Assembly: GCA_037127255.1 (NCBI GenBank)
Contig: JBANSL010000004.1
Coordinates: 72,748,627-72,812,626, forward strand
Source: Persicaria tinctoria
Taxonomy: Eukaryota; Streptophyta; Magnoliopsida; Caryophyllales; Polygonaceae
DNA length: 64,000 nucleotides
Reading direction: 5' to 3'
The number at the start of each line of letters is the position of its first letter. The first letter of the stretch is position 1. This document shows, one piece after another, positions 34,821 to 45,804 of the stretch. A program made the translations under genes and the position numbers. The notes beneath the pieces were generated by a model. It was not told the origin of the DNA. It was given only the letters and a program-made list of their open reading frames with translations, and made no database searches.

Positions 34821-35663
34821 GCTTCTGTGGAATCGGTTGTTTGGTGTCCTTGGTAGGTGGGATACCGAGAGAACTGCATTGACAATCACCTCCTCCTTTG
34901 TGCAATATGTGACAAGCTTCAGTGATGTTCATCTGCTGCAGAGTGGCAGCGTAACTCTGAATGAAATAAAACTTTTTGCTAGGTTTGTATATAGTAGAAT
35001 GCATCTTTGGTATGTTTCCTGTTATTGCTGTAAGTGGTTTATGCCTAAGGATCGGATATTATGGAATCAAGTAATCCGTAGTGTAAGGAATCCCCTGCAA
35101 AGTTATATTAGCATTATTTTGAATCTGAAAGTGTGTTGTGTGTGGAATTGTAATGGGATGGTTATGAATGAAATGGTTTGCTGGTGGTATTTCTCCTTTG
35201 CTTATGATCATGAGGTGATGAGTAATCTGGGCAGTATAACAGCAAAGAGTCTGATTAAATCTATTCTAACACAAATCCTCAAGAAGCAAAGTGGTTGGTT
35301 AGATAGCAGAATATGGTCAATAGGGACACCATGGTCCGTGCAAGGACCCATTCAGAAGTATTTACACGTGATGTATAGATTACTTAGTATTAATGCTAGG
35401 AAGCACAACCTATCTAAGACTATACTATTATCTGCGAATGATCCTAATTCCTAGTATGGGGAGAGTAGGATTAAGAGTAATATTTGTAGGATTGGCGAGC
35501 ACATACTCTGCAGCTGGTCCAATATATATTGGAAAATATGGAAAGCAATAAATCCAACTCATGTCTTTAATCTACAACTAATAAGTCGTATTACCAAAAA
35601 ATTAGCATCTAGGAGACCTGGATGGTGTAAAACTTTTAGGGAATGGGTCAAATGGGGTGGATT
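34821..35663 (+). other. LINE spacer between ORF1 and ORF2
   Basis: About 840 bp follow the ORF1 stop (34818-34820) and precede the ORF2 start at 35664. Short frames are open but none resembles a known domain. It is longer than the spacer usually seen in plant L1 elements. No second target duplication was found that would mark an insertion. Confidence 0.5.
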
Positions 35664-38600
35664 ATGAAAATCGGATCATGGAATGTCCGGGGGTTTGGCC
35701 GACCCAATTTCTGGGCTGAAGTTAATACATTCTGTAAAATACAAAACATCCAACTCTTGGCAATAATGAAAACAAAATCGGAAAGTTTACCTGATGAGAA
35801 ACTTTGGAAGCAGGCGGGTTTTGACTCTGCCTGTTGGGTCCCAGCTAGAGGAAAATCGGGAGGGATAGGTGTACTATGGAAGGCCAATCAGTTGACCCAA
35901 GAAGCTCTGTTTGTAGTGGCAATAGGGAAAAAATTCATATGTCTAGATTAGGATAATTTTGAAGTTAACTTCAAATGTAGAATGTTCCTGGTTTATGCCC
36001 CTGCCCAGGAAAGCGAAAAAGCTCGATTCTGGGAAGAGCTGAGTGGTGCGATAGAGGAATCACCTTGGCCATGTATTGTGATGGGGGATCTTAATGAGAT
36101 TGCGGAAAGCAGTGAAAAACAAGGAGGAGCAGAGGCGTCAATGTCTAGATTCCGAAGATTAACCGACTTCAAGGAAAGAGGGGAACTTTTCGACATCCCC
36201 TTCATTGGGAACAAATTTACATGGAGAAAAAAGAAATATGGAGAGGATAACATACTAGAGAGGTTAGATAGAGCCCTTGTACAAAGTGGAATTATCGAAA
36301 AATGCCCATCTATTAGGATAGTGCACTACGCATTCTCAACGTCTGATCATTGTCCGATCTCTGTTGACTTGCAGTTAGGGTCCCAACCGAGACCTACTCC
36401 TTTTAAATTTGAGAACATGTGGTTACAACGTAAGGATTTGAGAAATATCGTAAAGCAGGCATGGCGAGCAAGTTGGGGGGGCTCTGCCATGTTTCAATTA
36501 ACTTTTAAGACAAAAGTTCTTAAAGCAAAACTCAAGGAATGGAATAAAAAAACATTTGGAAACATTTTCAAACAACTGAAGGAAGTAGAGGAGCAACTGA
36601 TCATAGTGCAAAAAACGCTGAGTGAACAAGAAGATAACATTACAGTCAATAAACAAATAAGGCTATTAAAAAAGAAAGAGGCCCTAATCAACTTCCATAA
36701 AACTTATTGGAATCAACGAGCTAAAACGAAACACATAAAACTTGCGGATACAAACTCAACCTATTTCCATAAAATCGCCTCGGGTAGACGAAATAGGAAA
36801 ATTATTAGGTCTGTTAACTCTGCGGAAGGAACCCGAATATTAGGAGAGGAAAACATAATGGTAGAAATACAAAGAGACTTTGAAAAACGATTTCGAAAAG
36901 AAAGGGATGATCGAACAAGATGGAGTAATACTCTAGATCTAATATCTCCTAACATTTCTGAGATTGAAAACACAGAGTTGGTAAAGCTAGTCTCAAACAA
37001 TGAGGTTAGAAATGCGGTTTTTAGCTTAGGGAGGAACAAATCACCAGGGCCAGATGGATTTACAGCAGAATTCTATAAACAATACTGGGACATAGTGGGC
37101 CCCTCAGTTACGCGTGCGGTAAAAAACTTCTTTATCTCCGGGAAAATGCTACGACAAGTAAACCACACCTTTATCACACTTCTGCCAAAGATTGATAACC
37201 CAACCACAACAAATCACTATAGACCGATATGCCTATGCTCCACTATATATAAAATTATCTCCAAAATCCTGACAGAACGACTAAAGAAAGTAATGGGTAA
37301 ATTAATCAATCCACTCCAGGGTGCCTTTGTTGCTGATAGGGCGATCCAGGATAACATACTTATAGCACATGAAATTTTTCACTCATTCAAAACGCGTAAT
37401 GGCCTGGAGGGGTGGATGGCTATAAAATTGGATATGGAAAAAGCATACGATAGGGTAAACTGGGATTTCTCGTGGGAAATCATGAAGAGATTTGGCTTCC
37501 ACCCGATCTTCATAAACTGGATAAAAGAGTGTATTTCTACTGCATCATTCTCAGTACTAGTGAATAACTCACCGACTAAAGTATTTCAACCGACTAGGGG
37601 AGTCAGACAGGGTGACCCTATTTCCCCCTACTTGTTTATACTTGGGGCGGAACTATTAGGACGGAGATTACTACAAGAGTCGATGCAACCGGCAAGTAAG
37701 GTGGGGTTTAAATTTGGCAGAGGGGGGTCGTCGGTGCCCTTTCTAGCATTTGCGGATGACATAATCATCTTTTCAAAAGCTTCCTTAGAAGCCAGCCAGA
37801 AAGTGAAGGAGATTATTGAAGAATACTGTCAGTTGTGGGGCCAAAAAGTCAACTATCACAAGTCCTCTTTCCAAACGACGAAGGGTGTTCCGGGTAATAG
37901 AATACAACTTTTACAGAATTCGTTACTCGCTCCCCACACTAGAGCCATGGAGAAATATCTAGGGTGCCCTATCATTAGTGGGAAGGTAAACAAAGAGACG
38001 TTCGAGGACATAATTCTTAAAACAAAAAACCAGTTAACTAAATGGAAAGCAAATTCCATCTCACAGCAAGGGCGGTCCATACTAATTAATGCGAATCTAT
38101 CACAAAACCGCTGTTTGCTATGCAAAGTTTCATGCTACTTGCCTCGATTCACAAAAGTCTTGACCAGATTAATCGATCATTCTTCTGGAACAAAGATCTC
38201 CAATATAAACCGTTAATAAGCTGGGATAGAATATGTAAGCCCAAACGTAAAGGTGGACTAGGGATTAGAAAGTCAGAAACGATGAATGAAGCACTACAAA
38301 TGAAGTTACTTTGGAAAACACTTGCTGAACCGGATAATATGTGGGTACAAATAATAAAACACAAATATCTGAAACACTCAGGCATCCTTAATTATGAACA
38401 TGTTAAAAACTCTTCTTGGCAGTGGAGTCATGCTGTTTCCTTAATAGAGAAATTCAAATCGGGGTTAGTATGGTCAATAGGGAATGGGGAAACGGTCCGG
38501 TTTTGGATGGACAATTGGATAAATAAGACTGCACTTGGGAGTAGATCCGGGGGAATATCAGCACACGATAAAAACACACCAGTGAGTAATTTTATCTCTA

Positions 38601-39784
38601 ATGGCCAGTGGGACAAAAACAAACTTCTGAGGGTGCTAGATACTCATACGACCCAAACAATTATGGATATCCCTTTACCTTCAAAACCTATGCCGGACAG
38701 GCTCTACTGGTGGCCAGATAAACACGGGTGGTTTACAACGTCCAGTGCTATCAAGTTAATTTCGAATGCAGAAGCCTTTACAGATGATCCCAATGAATGG
38801 ATATGGAAGGTGGATACTATGCCAAAAATCAAGAATTTCTTGTGGAAAATAGCACAGAATGGATTACCAACCAAAGACAGATTAAGCAGGAGAGGAATCC
38901 CAGTCCCGACACAATGTGTACTTTGCGAAAGGTTTGTAGAGGATGAATAACACCTCTTAATAGAATGCCCATTTATTAAAAAGAACTGCCTAACAACAAC
39001 AGAACTAGGAAATTTGGTCAATCAACGCACCAACTCTAGATGGAATGGGAGAAGTCTAATGAACCTAATTGGAACTCATATGAATAAGGAAGAAAAAAAG
39101 GAACTAGCAATAAAATGGTGGTCGCTATGGTATTTTAGAAACCAAGTCGCATTTCAGGGGAAGAATAAACCATCGCAGGTGGAAATGCAGCAGTTTATAC
39201 AAAAAACAAGAGAACAATGGAAAAAAGCCAGTATGGATGATGGGTTTCTTTCCTATCCTAATTCTAATCAGAGATCTACTCTGAAAAGGGCAATTAGCAG
39301 GAAAAACGTAAAATGGAGAAAACCGGAGAGGGGATTCCTCAAGATGAATTTTGATGGGGCGACTGATGGGTCGGGATTATCCTCTGCTGGCTACATAATA
39401 AGGGACCATGAAGGAAGAATAATAAAGTTAGGAGCAAGTAGACTTGGGCAACTATCCCCTCTACAGGCAGAATGCATGGCCTTGAGAATTGGGCTAAATG
39501 CGATCAAGTAGATAGATTGCTCAAACCTTGTTATTGAAGGGGACTCTAAAACGATTATCGATAACCTTAAATATAATAGTCCTTGCCCGTGGGAAATAGA
39601 ACTTCTTATGGGAGACATCAAAAGGCAGATTACTGAAGTCCAAAATGTGGTTTTCTCGCATGTACCCCGCGAGGGTAACAAGTCGGCTGACAAGGTTGCA
39701 CACCTTGGCCGCCTTGTTCATGGGGCGGTCTTGACACCTAATACTGATCTTAATGATCTCATCCATCGGGATGCTATCGGTTAG
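35664..39784 (+). pseudogene. LINE ORF2: endonuclease, reverse transcriptase, zf-RVT, RNase H
   Basis: Starts MKIGSWNVRGFGRPNFW, the APE-type endonuclease (VMGDLNEIAESSEKQGG, TSDHCPISVD). RT follows with SPGPDGFTAEFYKQYWD, HYRPICLCSTIYKIISKILT, KLDMEKAYDRVNWDF, GVRQGDPISPYLFILG and the catalytic FLAFADDIIIFS. Next come a zinc-binding RT domain (PTQCVLCERFVEDE...HLLIECPF) and RNase H (FLKMNFDGATDGSG, LQAECMALRIGLNAI, VIEGDSKTIIDNL, NKSADKVAHLGR). The frame is broken by TAG at 35949-35951, a frameshift near 38115, TAA at 38948-38950 and TAG at 39509-39511. The natural stop is TAG at 39782-39784, 30 bp before the A tail. Confidence 0.92.
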
Positions 39785-39844
39785 GTTTTTCCAACCGAAT
39801 TATTACCTATTCAAAAAAAAAATATATGTATAGATGGAGAGATT

Positions 39845-39930
39845 GATTTTTTTTGCAAAACATACACTTTTTTTGGCCGAATTTGCAAAATGGTCACATT
39901 TTTGGACAATTTAGTAAAATGCCCACTATA
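39845..39930 (+). repeat. Left TIR of the Pack-MULE
   Basis: Three modules (TTTTGCAAAACAT, ATTTGCAAAATGGTC, TTAGTAAAATGCCC) have their GC (or GT) at 39855, 39885 and 39914, i.e. 10, 40 and 69 bp from the end. Confidence 0.8.
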
Positions 39931-39957
39931 TATACTAATTCTCAATTTTTTTTTTTC

Positions 39958-40262
39958 CTGATCGTTGCCCCCAATCCCATCGTCACTCCAATCTCAGGCG
40001 ATGGAGGTCTCGAGCGAGCGGCAGAGCGAGCTCCGGAGGCCGGTGCGAGGTCGATCGAGCGAGCGCCGGATCCGAGATCTCCTCGAGCGAGGCTGAACGA
40101 GGAAGCGAGGGTGCGGGAGCATCGCCGGATCTCGTCCATCAGATCTCGGATCTTCTTCTCGTCTCCTCGGAGCGAGTGAGGCCGAGCGAGGGAGCGATGG
40201 CCAGATCTGAGAATCCGGAGCGGCCGGCTCAGCTTCTTTCCTCTCCGCGTTTCACACATGTG
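39958..40262. other. GC-rich GAGCGAGC subterminal tract (left)
   Basis: A CpG-rich block dominated by GAGCGAG/CGAGCG units and CCGGATCT, abruptly different from the AT-rich TIR. A matching block in inverse orientation lies at 47285-47825. It may be the promoter/5' UTR block of the element. It is open in several frames without resembling a protein. Confidence 0.6.
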
Positions 40263-40681
40263 ACATCTTAACCTAAATTGACTTCAAATTTGACCAAATT
40301 AGGGTTTTTCTCCATTAATTTTCTATGAATTCAAGGTTGCAACCTGGAAAAATTTATAGTGAGCATCTCCTTATCTTTGCTCACCCACTAATTTTGGCTC
40401 ATAGGTTCGACACAATGAAAAATCTGTGATTGTTTGATCATTTCACATGTTCTAGCTCTTGCTTTTACAACTGTAGATCTTCAAATTGAATTTCTGAACC
40501 TATTTAGAAGCTGATGATGATGCTTCAAGTCAGAATAGAGTGGATTGTCAACTCATGTTTTAAAGTTTGTAGAAAATGAGTATAATTGATCAAGTGTTTC
40601 TTTCTAGTAGCTTGAATGGATTTTGCATCGGTCTCTATAATTATGAATGCAATATTTCTAGTAGCTTGAATGGATTTTGCT

Positions 40682-40923
40682 ATGATAGCAGGCCTAGTAG
40701 CAACACTGGCAGCAGTTGCAGCTGAGGGTGACCACAATGAGGAATCCGACAAGGAGAGGGAAGTAGCGCTTGCATCCACAGCCACCATGGTGGCCTTCCC
40801 AGTGTGCTCAGATGGCTGAGCTGATGGGGGCCAAGAGGGAACAACTCAACACTATCTTAGGCTCAGCCATTAGCGGTACCAACACAAGCGATATCCTAAC
40901 TCAGACCGCAGCTGATGCTACAT
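40682..40923 (+). pseudogene. Captured fragment of a VAN3-binding-protein-like gene (DUF828)
   Basis: The frame reads MIAGLVATLAAVAAEGDHNE...ALASTATMVA, then after a frame change CAQMAELMGAKREQLNTILG and SAISGTNTSDILTQTAADAT. This is the Ala-rich helical DUF828 region of plant VAN3-binding / auxin-canalization proteins, which link to vascular patterning. Only this part is present, about 80 codons. A GTATGACC donor-like site follows the last codons. A frameshift near 40798 makes it a broken piece. Confidence 0.72.
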
Positions 40924-41250
40924 GTATGACCATTTCTGCCTAATTAATAATTTAATAAGAGGATAAGGAAGACAAAACCTGAGGCTGTAATTAGCGGACA
41001 ACCTGCAAAAGATGAACAGGCCAACAGTTACATCTTAATGAGTCTTATGAGGATGCTTTCTAAAATGCAAAGTGAGTTACTACTTCTTCTATGATAATAT
41101 GCCTCACTGTAAGGGTTTGTTGTCAACAATGATGTCAATTGTTTGGCATTTGACATGATCGTTATAAGATTAACCAATTTAAGGATAAATTTGCTTAATC
41201 GGAACACCAATACTGAGCTAAATAGTTGAGAGCTAAATTGTTTGGCATAC

Positions 41251-41364
41251 TGTTCTAGGCATATTGGATGTGATCCAAAGAGTGGGACAGGTGCCATGAA
41301 AAACCACATTGAAAGATGCAAAGAATACCCTTCTAAATTTAGTTCGGATCAGGTAGTCGAGTAG
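41251..41364 (+). pseudogene. Captured BED-type zinc-finger fragment
   Basis: The frame reads CSRHIGCDPKSGTGAMKNHI and then ERCKEYPSKF, ending in TAG. The GTGAMKNHIERCKEYP part is the second half (His and Cys ligands) of BED zinc fingers as found in hAT transposases and derived plant genes. The first Cys pair is only partly visible. It is a fragment, origin otherwise unknown. Confidence 0.65.
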
Positions 41365-41668
41365 TACTCACCTATCGCTCTTGCTGCCGCAGGTAAGCTT
41401 ACAAAGAAAGGTTCAAGTTCATGAAATAACCCCAGCAATGACACGGTAGACAAGGATTTGCATTTGATAGATGATAGACGATAGTCAAAGTTTGTAACTA
41501 TGGCATATCAAATGTTAATAACAGCAAATCATTGTTAGATTGTTAGTTTTTAGACACCTCCAGTTCTGGTTTCAGTCCTTGCTCACATTCTCTTATTTTT
41601 TGTAAATTCATCCTATTGAAACATAAAAAATACTTATACATGATGTGTATGGCTTAATCTTTTTGCAG

Positions 41669-42162
41669 TGCCGTGGGATAGTTTTCTAGCAGCAAGATCT
41701 GTGCAGCAGATGATGGACACCATGGCGGGGATGGTGCAGAATCCATTCGCACATGGTAGTATTACTTTGCCATCAGCTCCTGCCACAAAGGTTAATGGAT
41801 ACAGAAGTGGAAGGACACCCTGGGCTGTCAAAGAAAGCGAGGCGGGCTATAACATTAGGTTTGACATGCCAAGTATGAATAGGAAGGATGTGAAGGTGTG
41901 GGTTGAGGAGAAAACACTGGTTGTAGATGTTGAGAAGACGCCAGGTAGAAGCCAAGACGAGCAAGTTGATCTCAAAACTAATCAGGATGTGCAGGAAGAC
42001 GAGTGGCATGCTGAGAGCTATGGCAAGTACTACATCAGGGTTGTGCTGCCAGAGACCGTCATACACGAGATGATTAAGGCAGAGGTAAAGGATGGTGTCT
42101 TGCAAGTAGTCATCCCTAAGGCTAGGGCGGCAAATCGAACATTAGAGATAAATGTGCAGTAG
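41669..42162 (+). pseudogene. Captured small heat-shock protein exon (HSP20/alpha-crystallin domain)
   Basis: An uninterrupted 164-codon exon begins after a consensus acceptor (TTTTTGCAG at 41660-41668) and ends with TAG. PWDSFLAARSVQQMMDTMAG is the Met-rich arm of organellar sHSPs. The alpha-crystallin domain follows: PWAVKESEAGYNIRFDMPSM, NRKDVKVWVEEKTLVVDVEK, SYGKYYIRVVLPETV, and AEVKDGVLQVVIPKA with the GVL motif. The exon with the transit peptide is not seen upstream, where unrelated fragments lie, so it is scored as captured and partial even though the domain itself is intact. The nearest type is chloroplast or mitochondrial sHSP. It could be translated from a fused transcript. Confidence 0.8.
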
Positions 42163-43251
42163 GTAGACATAACATTTTCTGAATTTCTTCTATTTTTGCT
42201 TTTAGTTTATTGATGGGCTTTTCTGACAATGTGAGAGTATAGACTCCTTCGACAATCTCATGTAAGATACCGATTTCTGAGAGAAATACAGATAGATGTT
42301 GCAAAAGTTTGATGATTAACCATTCTCAGTTTCTCACCCTCCATTAATTTTAGCTTTCTTCAAAGAATCTCCACCCTAAGGCCAGCAAAAGGGATTGATG
42401 AAATTCCCTGGAGTGACTCATATTGATAAACTATATTCGATAGTTTAGTACAGAGTGACTATGGTTATGAAAGTATCCAAGTCCCTTAGGCTTCAGTGCT
42501 ATAATATACGGAGTATATAACCTTTGCTTTTTGACCATGTAAAGTAAAAAAAAAAAATTGTTATCCATGTAAAAAAAATAAAAAAAAAACTAGATTTGGA
42601 TCATATTTGTGAAATTGTTATCCAGACTTGATGGAATTGTTCGACATCATCTGATCGGCTTATGATTCATTTGTCCCGTGCTTCTTCGATTCTTTGTGAA
42701 ATTGTTATCCATGCTTGTGCAACTCTTAAAAAAGTGCTGACATGGGGAAAAAAAAGTGTTGACACGGAAAAAAGTGCAACTCTAAACTAGACTTGGATCA
42801 TATTTGCACAATTTACGGTTATATTTTCAAATCGTACTCTTATATTTGCACGACAAAATGTTAAAAAAATAAACAAAAAAAATTAGATTTGATTCATATT
42901 TGCACATAGTACTCTTATATTTGCACAACATGCTCTTATTTTTGCTCAACAATTCTTTATTTTTGCACAACAATCGAGACTTGTGAAATCGTGTCTCCAC
43001 ATAATCTTATTTTTTGTAAATATAATTTTCTACTTTTTTAATAGATTATTGCACAACACGGTCTTATTTTTGCGCATCAATAGAGTAAAATTGCACAACA
43101 TGGGGGATTGGTCAAATTTTGCTCAACATGGGGGATTGGTCAAATATAATTTTCTACTTTTTTAATAGATTATTGCACAATTTACGGTTATATTTGCACA
43201 AAGTACTCTTATATTTGCACGATAAAAAGTTTTAAAAAAAAAATATTATTT
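42163..43251. other. Non-coding Pack-MULE interior, TTGCACAAC-rich on its right side
   Basis: No coding frame is recognisable. From about 42720 onward the words TTGCACAA, TTGCTCAA and TATATTTGCACAAC recur, merging into the tandem repeat at 43252. Confidence 0.5.
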
Positions 43252-43470
43252 TAAGAGTTGCACGACTCTGTTGTAAGAGTTGCACGACTCTGTTTTAAGA
43301 GTTGCACGACTCTGTTTTACGAGTTGCACGACTCTGTTTTACGAGTTGCACGACTCTGTTTTAAGAGTTGCACAACTCTGTTTTAAGAGTTGCACGACTC
43401 TGTTGTAAGAGTTGCACGACTCTGTTGTAAGAGTTGCACGACTCTTGTTTTAAGAGTTGCACGACTCTAT
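43252..43470. repeat. About ten tandem copies of a 22-bp palindromic unit
   Basis: The unit is AAGAGTTGCACGACTCTGTTTT with small variants (TTGT/TTTT; GACTC/AACTC; TACGAG). Each has GAGT...ACTC arms around TGCACG, so it is a short dyad. Copies are head to tail with no spacers. Confidence 0.92.
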
Positions 43471-44510
43471 TTGCACAACTTACGGTTAAGTTTGCACAAT
43501 GTACTCTTATATTTGTACGACACAGTGTACTCTTATATTTGCTCATCAATAGGCTATGACGACACTACAGTTGTGCAACTCTTTTTTTTTTGCTCCGAAC
43601 AGTTGTGCAACTCTAAACTACAATTGTGCAACTTTAAAATACAGTTTAAGAACCAAATTAGATTAAAAAGTGAAAGAATAATATTATAAAATATGGTTGT
43701 GCAACTTTGAAAATCGCACAACTGTGTTTTAAAATTGCACAACTGTATTTTAAAGTTGCACGACAATTAAGTTATAAATTCCCAAATTTCTTTACAAAGA
43801 CGAGCTTGAACACAAGGTACTTGAGCTCGTTTGATGGAAATTTGCTCAACGTGATCTTATTTTTGCTCAACAATAGATTTTTTTGCACAACCATTGAGAC
43901 TTGTGAAATTGTGCTCACCATGATCTTATTTTTTCTCAATATTATTTTATAGTTGCTCAATAGATTATTGCACAACATGGTCTTATTTTTGCTCATCAAT
44001 AGACTATAATTGCACAACATGGGAGATTGGTGGAAATTTGCTCAACATGATCTTGTTTTTGCTCAACAATAGATTATATTTGCACAATAATTGAGACTTG
44101 TGAAATTGTGCTCAACATGATTTTATTTTTTATCAATACTATTTTATAGGTGCTCAATAGATTATTGCGCAACATGGTCTTATTTCTGCTCATTAATAGA
44201 CTATGATTGCACAACATAAACTTATATTTGCACAACACAATATTATATTTGCACAGCGTAAACTTATATTTGCACACCGATATAAAAACTCAAAAAGTGC
44301 TGACACGGAAAAAATGCAATTTTAGTATGAATGTGCAATTTTAGAACTTAAATGTGCAATTTTAGTTCAAAAACGTGCAAATATAAAACTGAAGCTTGAA
44401 ATCGACAACTCATGAAAATGATGTCAGCACTAAAAAAATGCACTAATATATATTATTATTGAACATTTATTACAAAATTTTGTAAATTACTATAATTATT
44501 ATATAAACTT
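43471..44510. other. Degenerate TTGCACAAC-rich non-coding DNA
   Basis: Several dozen scattered TTGCACAACA, TTGCTCAACA and ACTCTTATATTTGCAC words, decayed relatives of the tandem unit to the left. Longer duplicated blocks are visible (for example AACATGATCTTATTTTTGCT and TTGAGACTTGTGAAATTGTG variants near 43870 and 44050). No gene is seen. Confidence 0.6.
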
Positions 44511-44580
44511 TAGCCAATGCGGGAGTCGAACCCACGTATTTGCGCATAAGCACATTGCTCTTCCGTTGAGCTAAGAGGCT
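44511..44580 (-). tRNA. tRNA-like sequence (pseudo-tRNA)
   Basis: On minus it reads AGCCTCTTAGCTCAACGGAA...GGGTTCGACTCCCGC...GGCTA. The A box (TAGCTCAACGGAAGAGC) and B box (GGTTCGACTCC) are intact. The acceptor stem pairs 5 of 7, the D arm 4 of 4 and the T arm 5 of 5 (one G-T). The anticodon stem TGTGC/GCGCA closes on a loop of only four bases (TTAT), so no normal seven-base anticodon loop exists. It is therefore a pseudo-tRNA or tRNA-derived element, possibly still able to bind Pol III factors. Confidence 0.6.
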
Positions 44581-44834
44581 AGAAAAACACATCGATTTAT
44601 ATTTTTATTTTTTTACTATTGAGTACATTCAAATGAAATAAAATATGGTCAAAAAGATGGCAGCTGGATTCCTGCTTTGAAAGCTAGCAAGCTGCTGTGC
44701 AAATCAATAACTAAATCTTTTGGATGATTAAGAATTTGAGAGAAACAATTTTTAAATAAATGCATACTAGAAGTCATGTATCCCAAAATCAGAAGGGCGG
44801 TCATGATAGATGATAATGGTACCATAGCACTAAC

Positions 44835-45804
44835 CTGCTTGTTTGCAAAGATGAGAACAACAGAACCCTTTTAACTCTTCCTCCTGAAACAGATGCAAGC
44901 CTGAATGAGCCTTCTAATCTATTCCAGAAGCTAAAAAGGAAAAGTCACTGATTAGAAACTAAGAGCTTAATCATCTTATAAATATTGTTGGCTGGATTGA
45001 AAAAGAGTCCTTTCATCAAAAGAAAGTCAACTAAGAGTTTATAATACTCCAGCATCCAATCACAGATTCTGGGAATCAGAGAGACATGAGATGCAGTTCT
45101 TTAATGAACAAATGGATTAATGGAATAGATAGAGAGATACATAAAAAAGGAATGGTATATCTTTTATGTTGCTTCTGTTTAATTGTACAATAATAACACA
45201 AAATATGATTGAAATGAAATAAAAACACAGACGCCAGAGTATTGGGGAAATTGGACAAAAGTAAAATTTTCATGAAAAAAAATACAAGTGTTTACCTCTA
45301 AAATTGCGTGAAATTCATCTTTAGCTATAGAAAGCCGATCTGTATCACTTGAGTCAACAACATAGATTATTGCTTGAGTATTTGGAAAATAGCATCTCCA
45401 GTAGGGCCTGCAATAATTAATATCCTCTCCCCAGAGTAGTACACGAAGAGAGGAGAATGAAGGTGAGAAGTATTTCTCCTCAATCTACATGCAACTTTCC
45501 AACACCTTGAAATCCCATTTCAAGAGCTTCCAGCAGAAACTGGAAAGCTTCTAGCAGCATGCATGATCCTTGAGAAAAAAAAAGCCATGAATCCATGATG
45601 CAAATACCATCTTATACAACTCTTAATATGTGACTAAGCTAGATAGATAAACTAGAAAAACATAATTATACTATTCGCCACAGGAGGACATACAAAATGC
45701 TTTTGAATATTTAATGCAAGATACCAGTAGAATCAGCAGTCCACTTCACAATGCCTGATATTCAGATAAAAAAAAAGAGCAATACCTTATACTAGTCTGC
45801 CCAC
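44835..45804 (-). pseudogene. Captured ARL1/ARF-type small GTPase fragment (three exons)
   Basis: Three minus exons with intact GT-AG borders: 45804-45786 (19 nt), 45407-45296 (112 nt) and 44883-44835 (49 nt). They give [20 protein letters not shown], then [20 protein letters not shown] and AILEEEELKG, matching the switch II to G4 region of plant ARL1 (Arabidopsis ARF3). The G3 motif (GGQ) is present. The third exon has an extra base that shifts the frame just before FANKQ, breaking the G4 motif. The P-loop exons and the C-terminus are absent. Retained introns show capture from genomic DNA, not from mRNA. Confidence 0.85.

Larger units (their letters stand above)
12890..39825 (+). mobile_element. 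Full-length-type LINE (L1-like), about 7.3 kb, split by two nested insertions
   Basis: The outer bounds are a 17-bp direct repeat, ATGTATAGATGGAGAGA, at 12873-12889 and 39826-39842, with an A-rich tail at about 39813-39822. Subtracting the solo LTR (13828-15910) and the Copia element (16131-33653), each with one TSD copy, leaves about 7.3 kb: 5' UTR, ORF1, an 840-bp spacer, ORF2 and tail. That is normal for a plant L1-like LINE. Both insertions fall inside ORF1, and their removal restores one continuous 536-codon ORF1 frame apart from one nonsense codon, which supports the boundaries. The element itself sits inside the left target duplication of the MULE at 39845. Confidence 0.9.

Noticed and set aside
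43252..43470. Regular short repeats resembling a CRISPR array
   Set aside because: Units are head to tail without unique spacers, and the genome is a plant; it is a simple tandem repeat.
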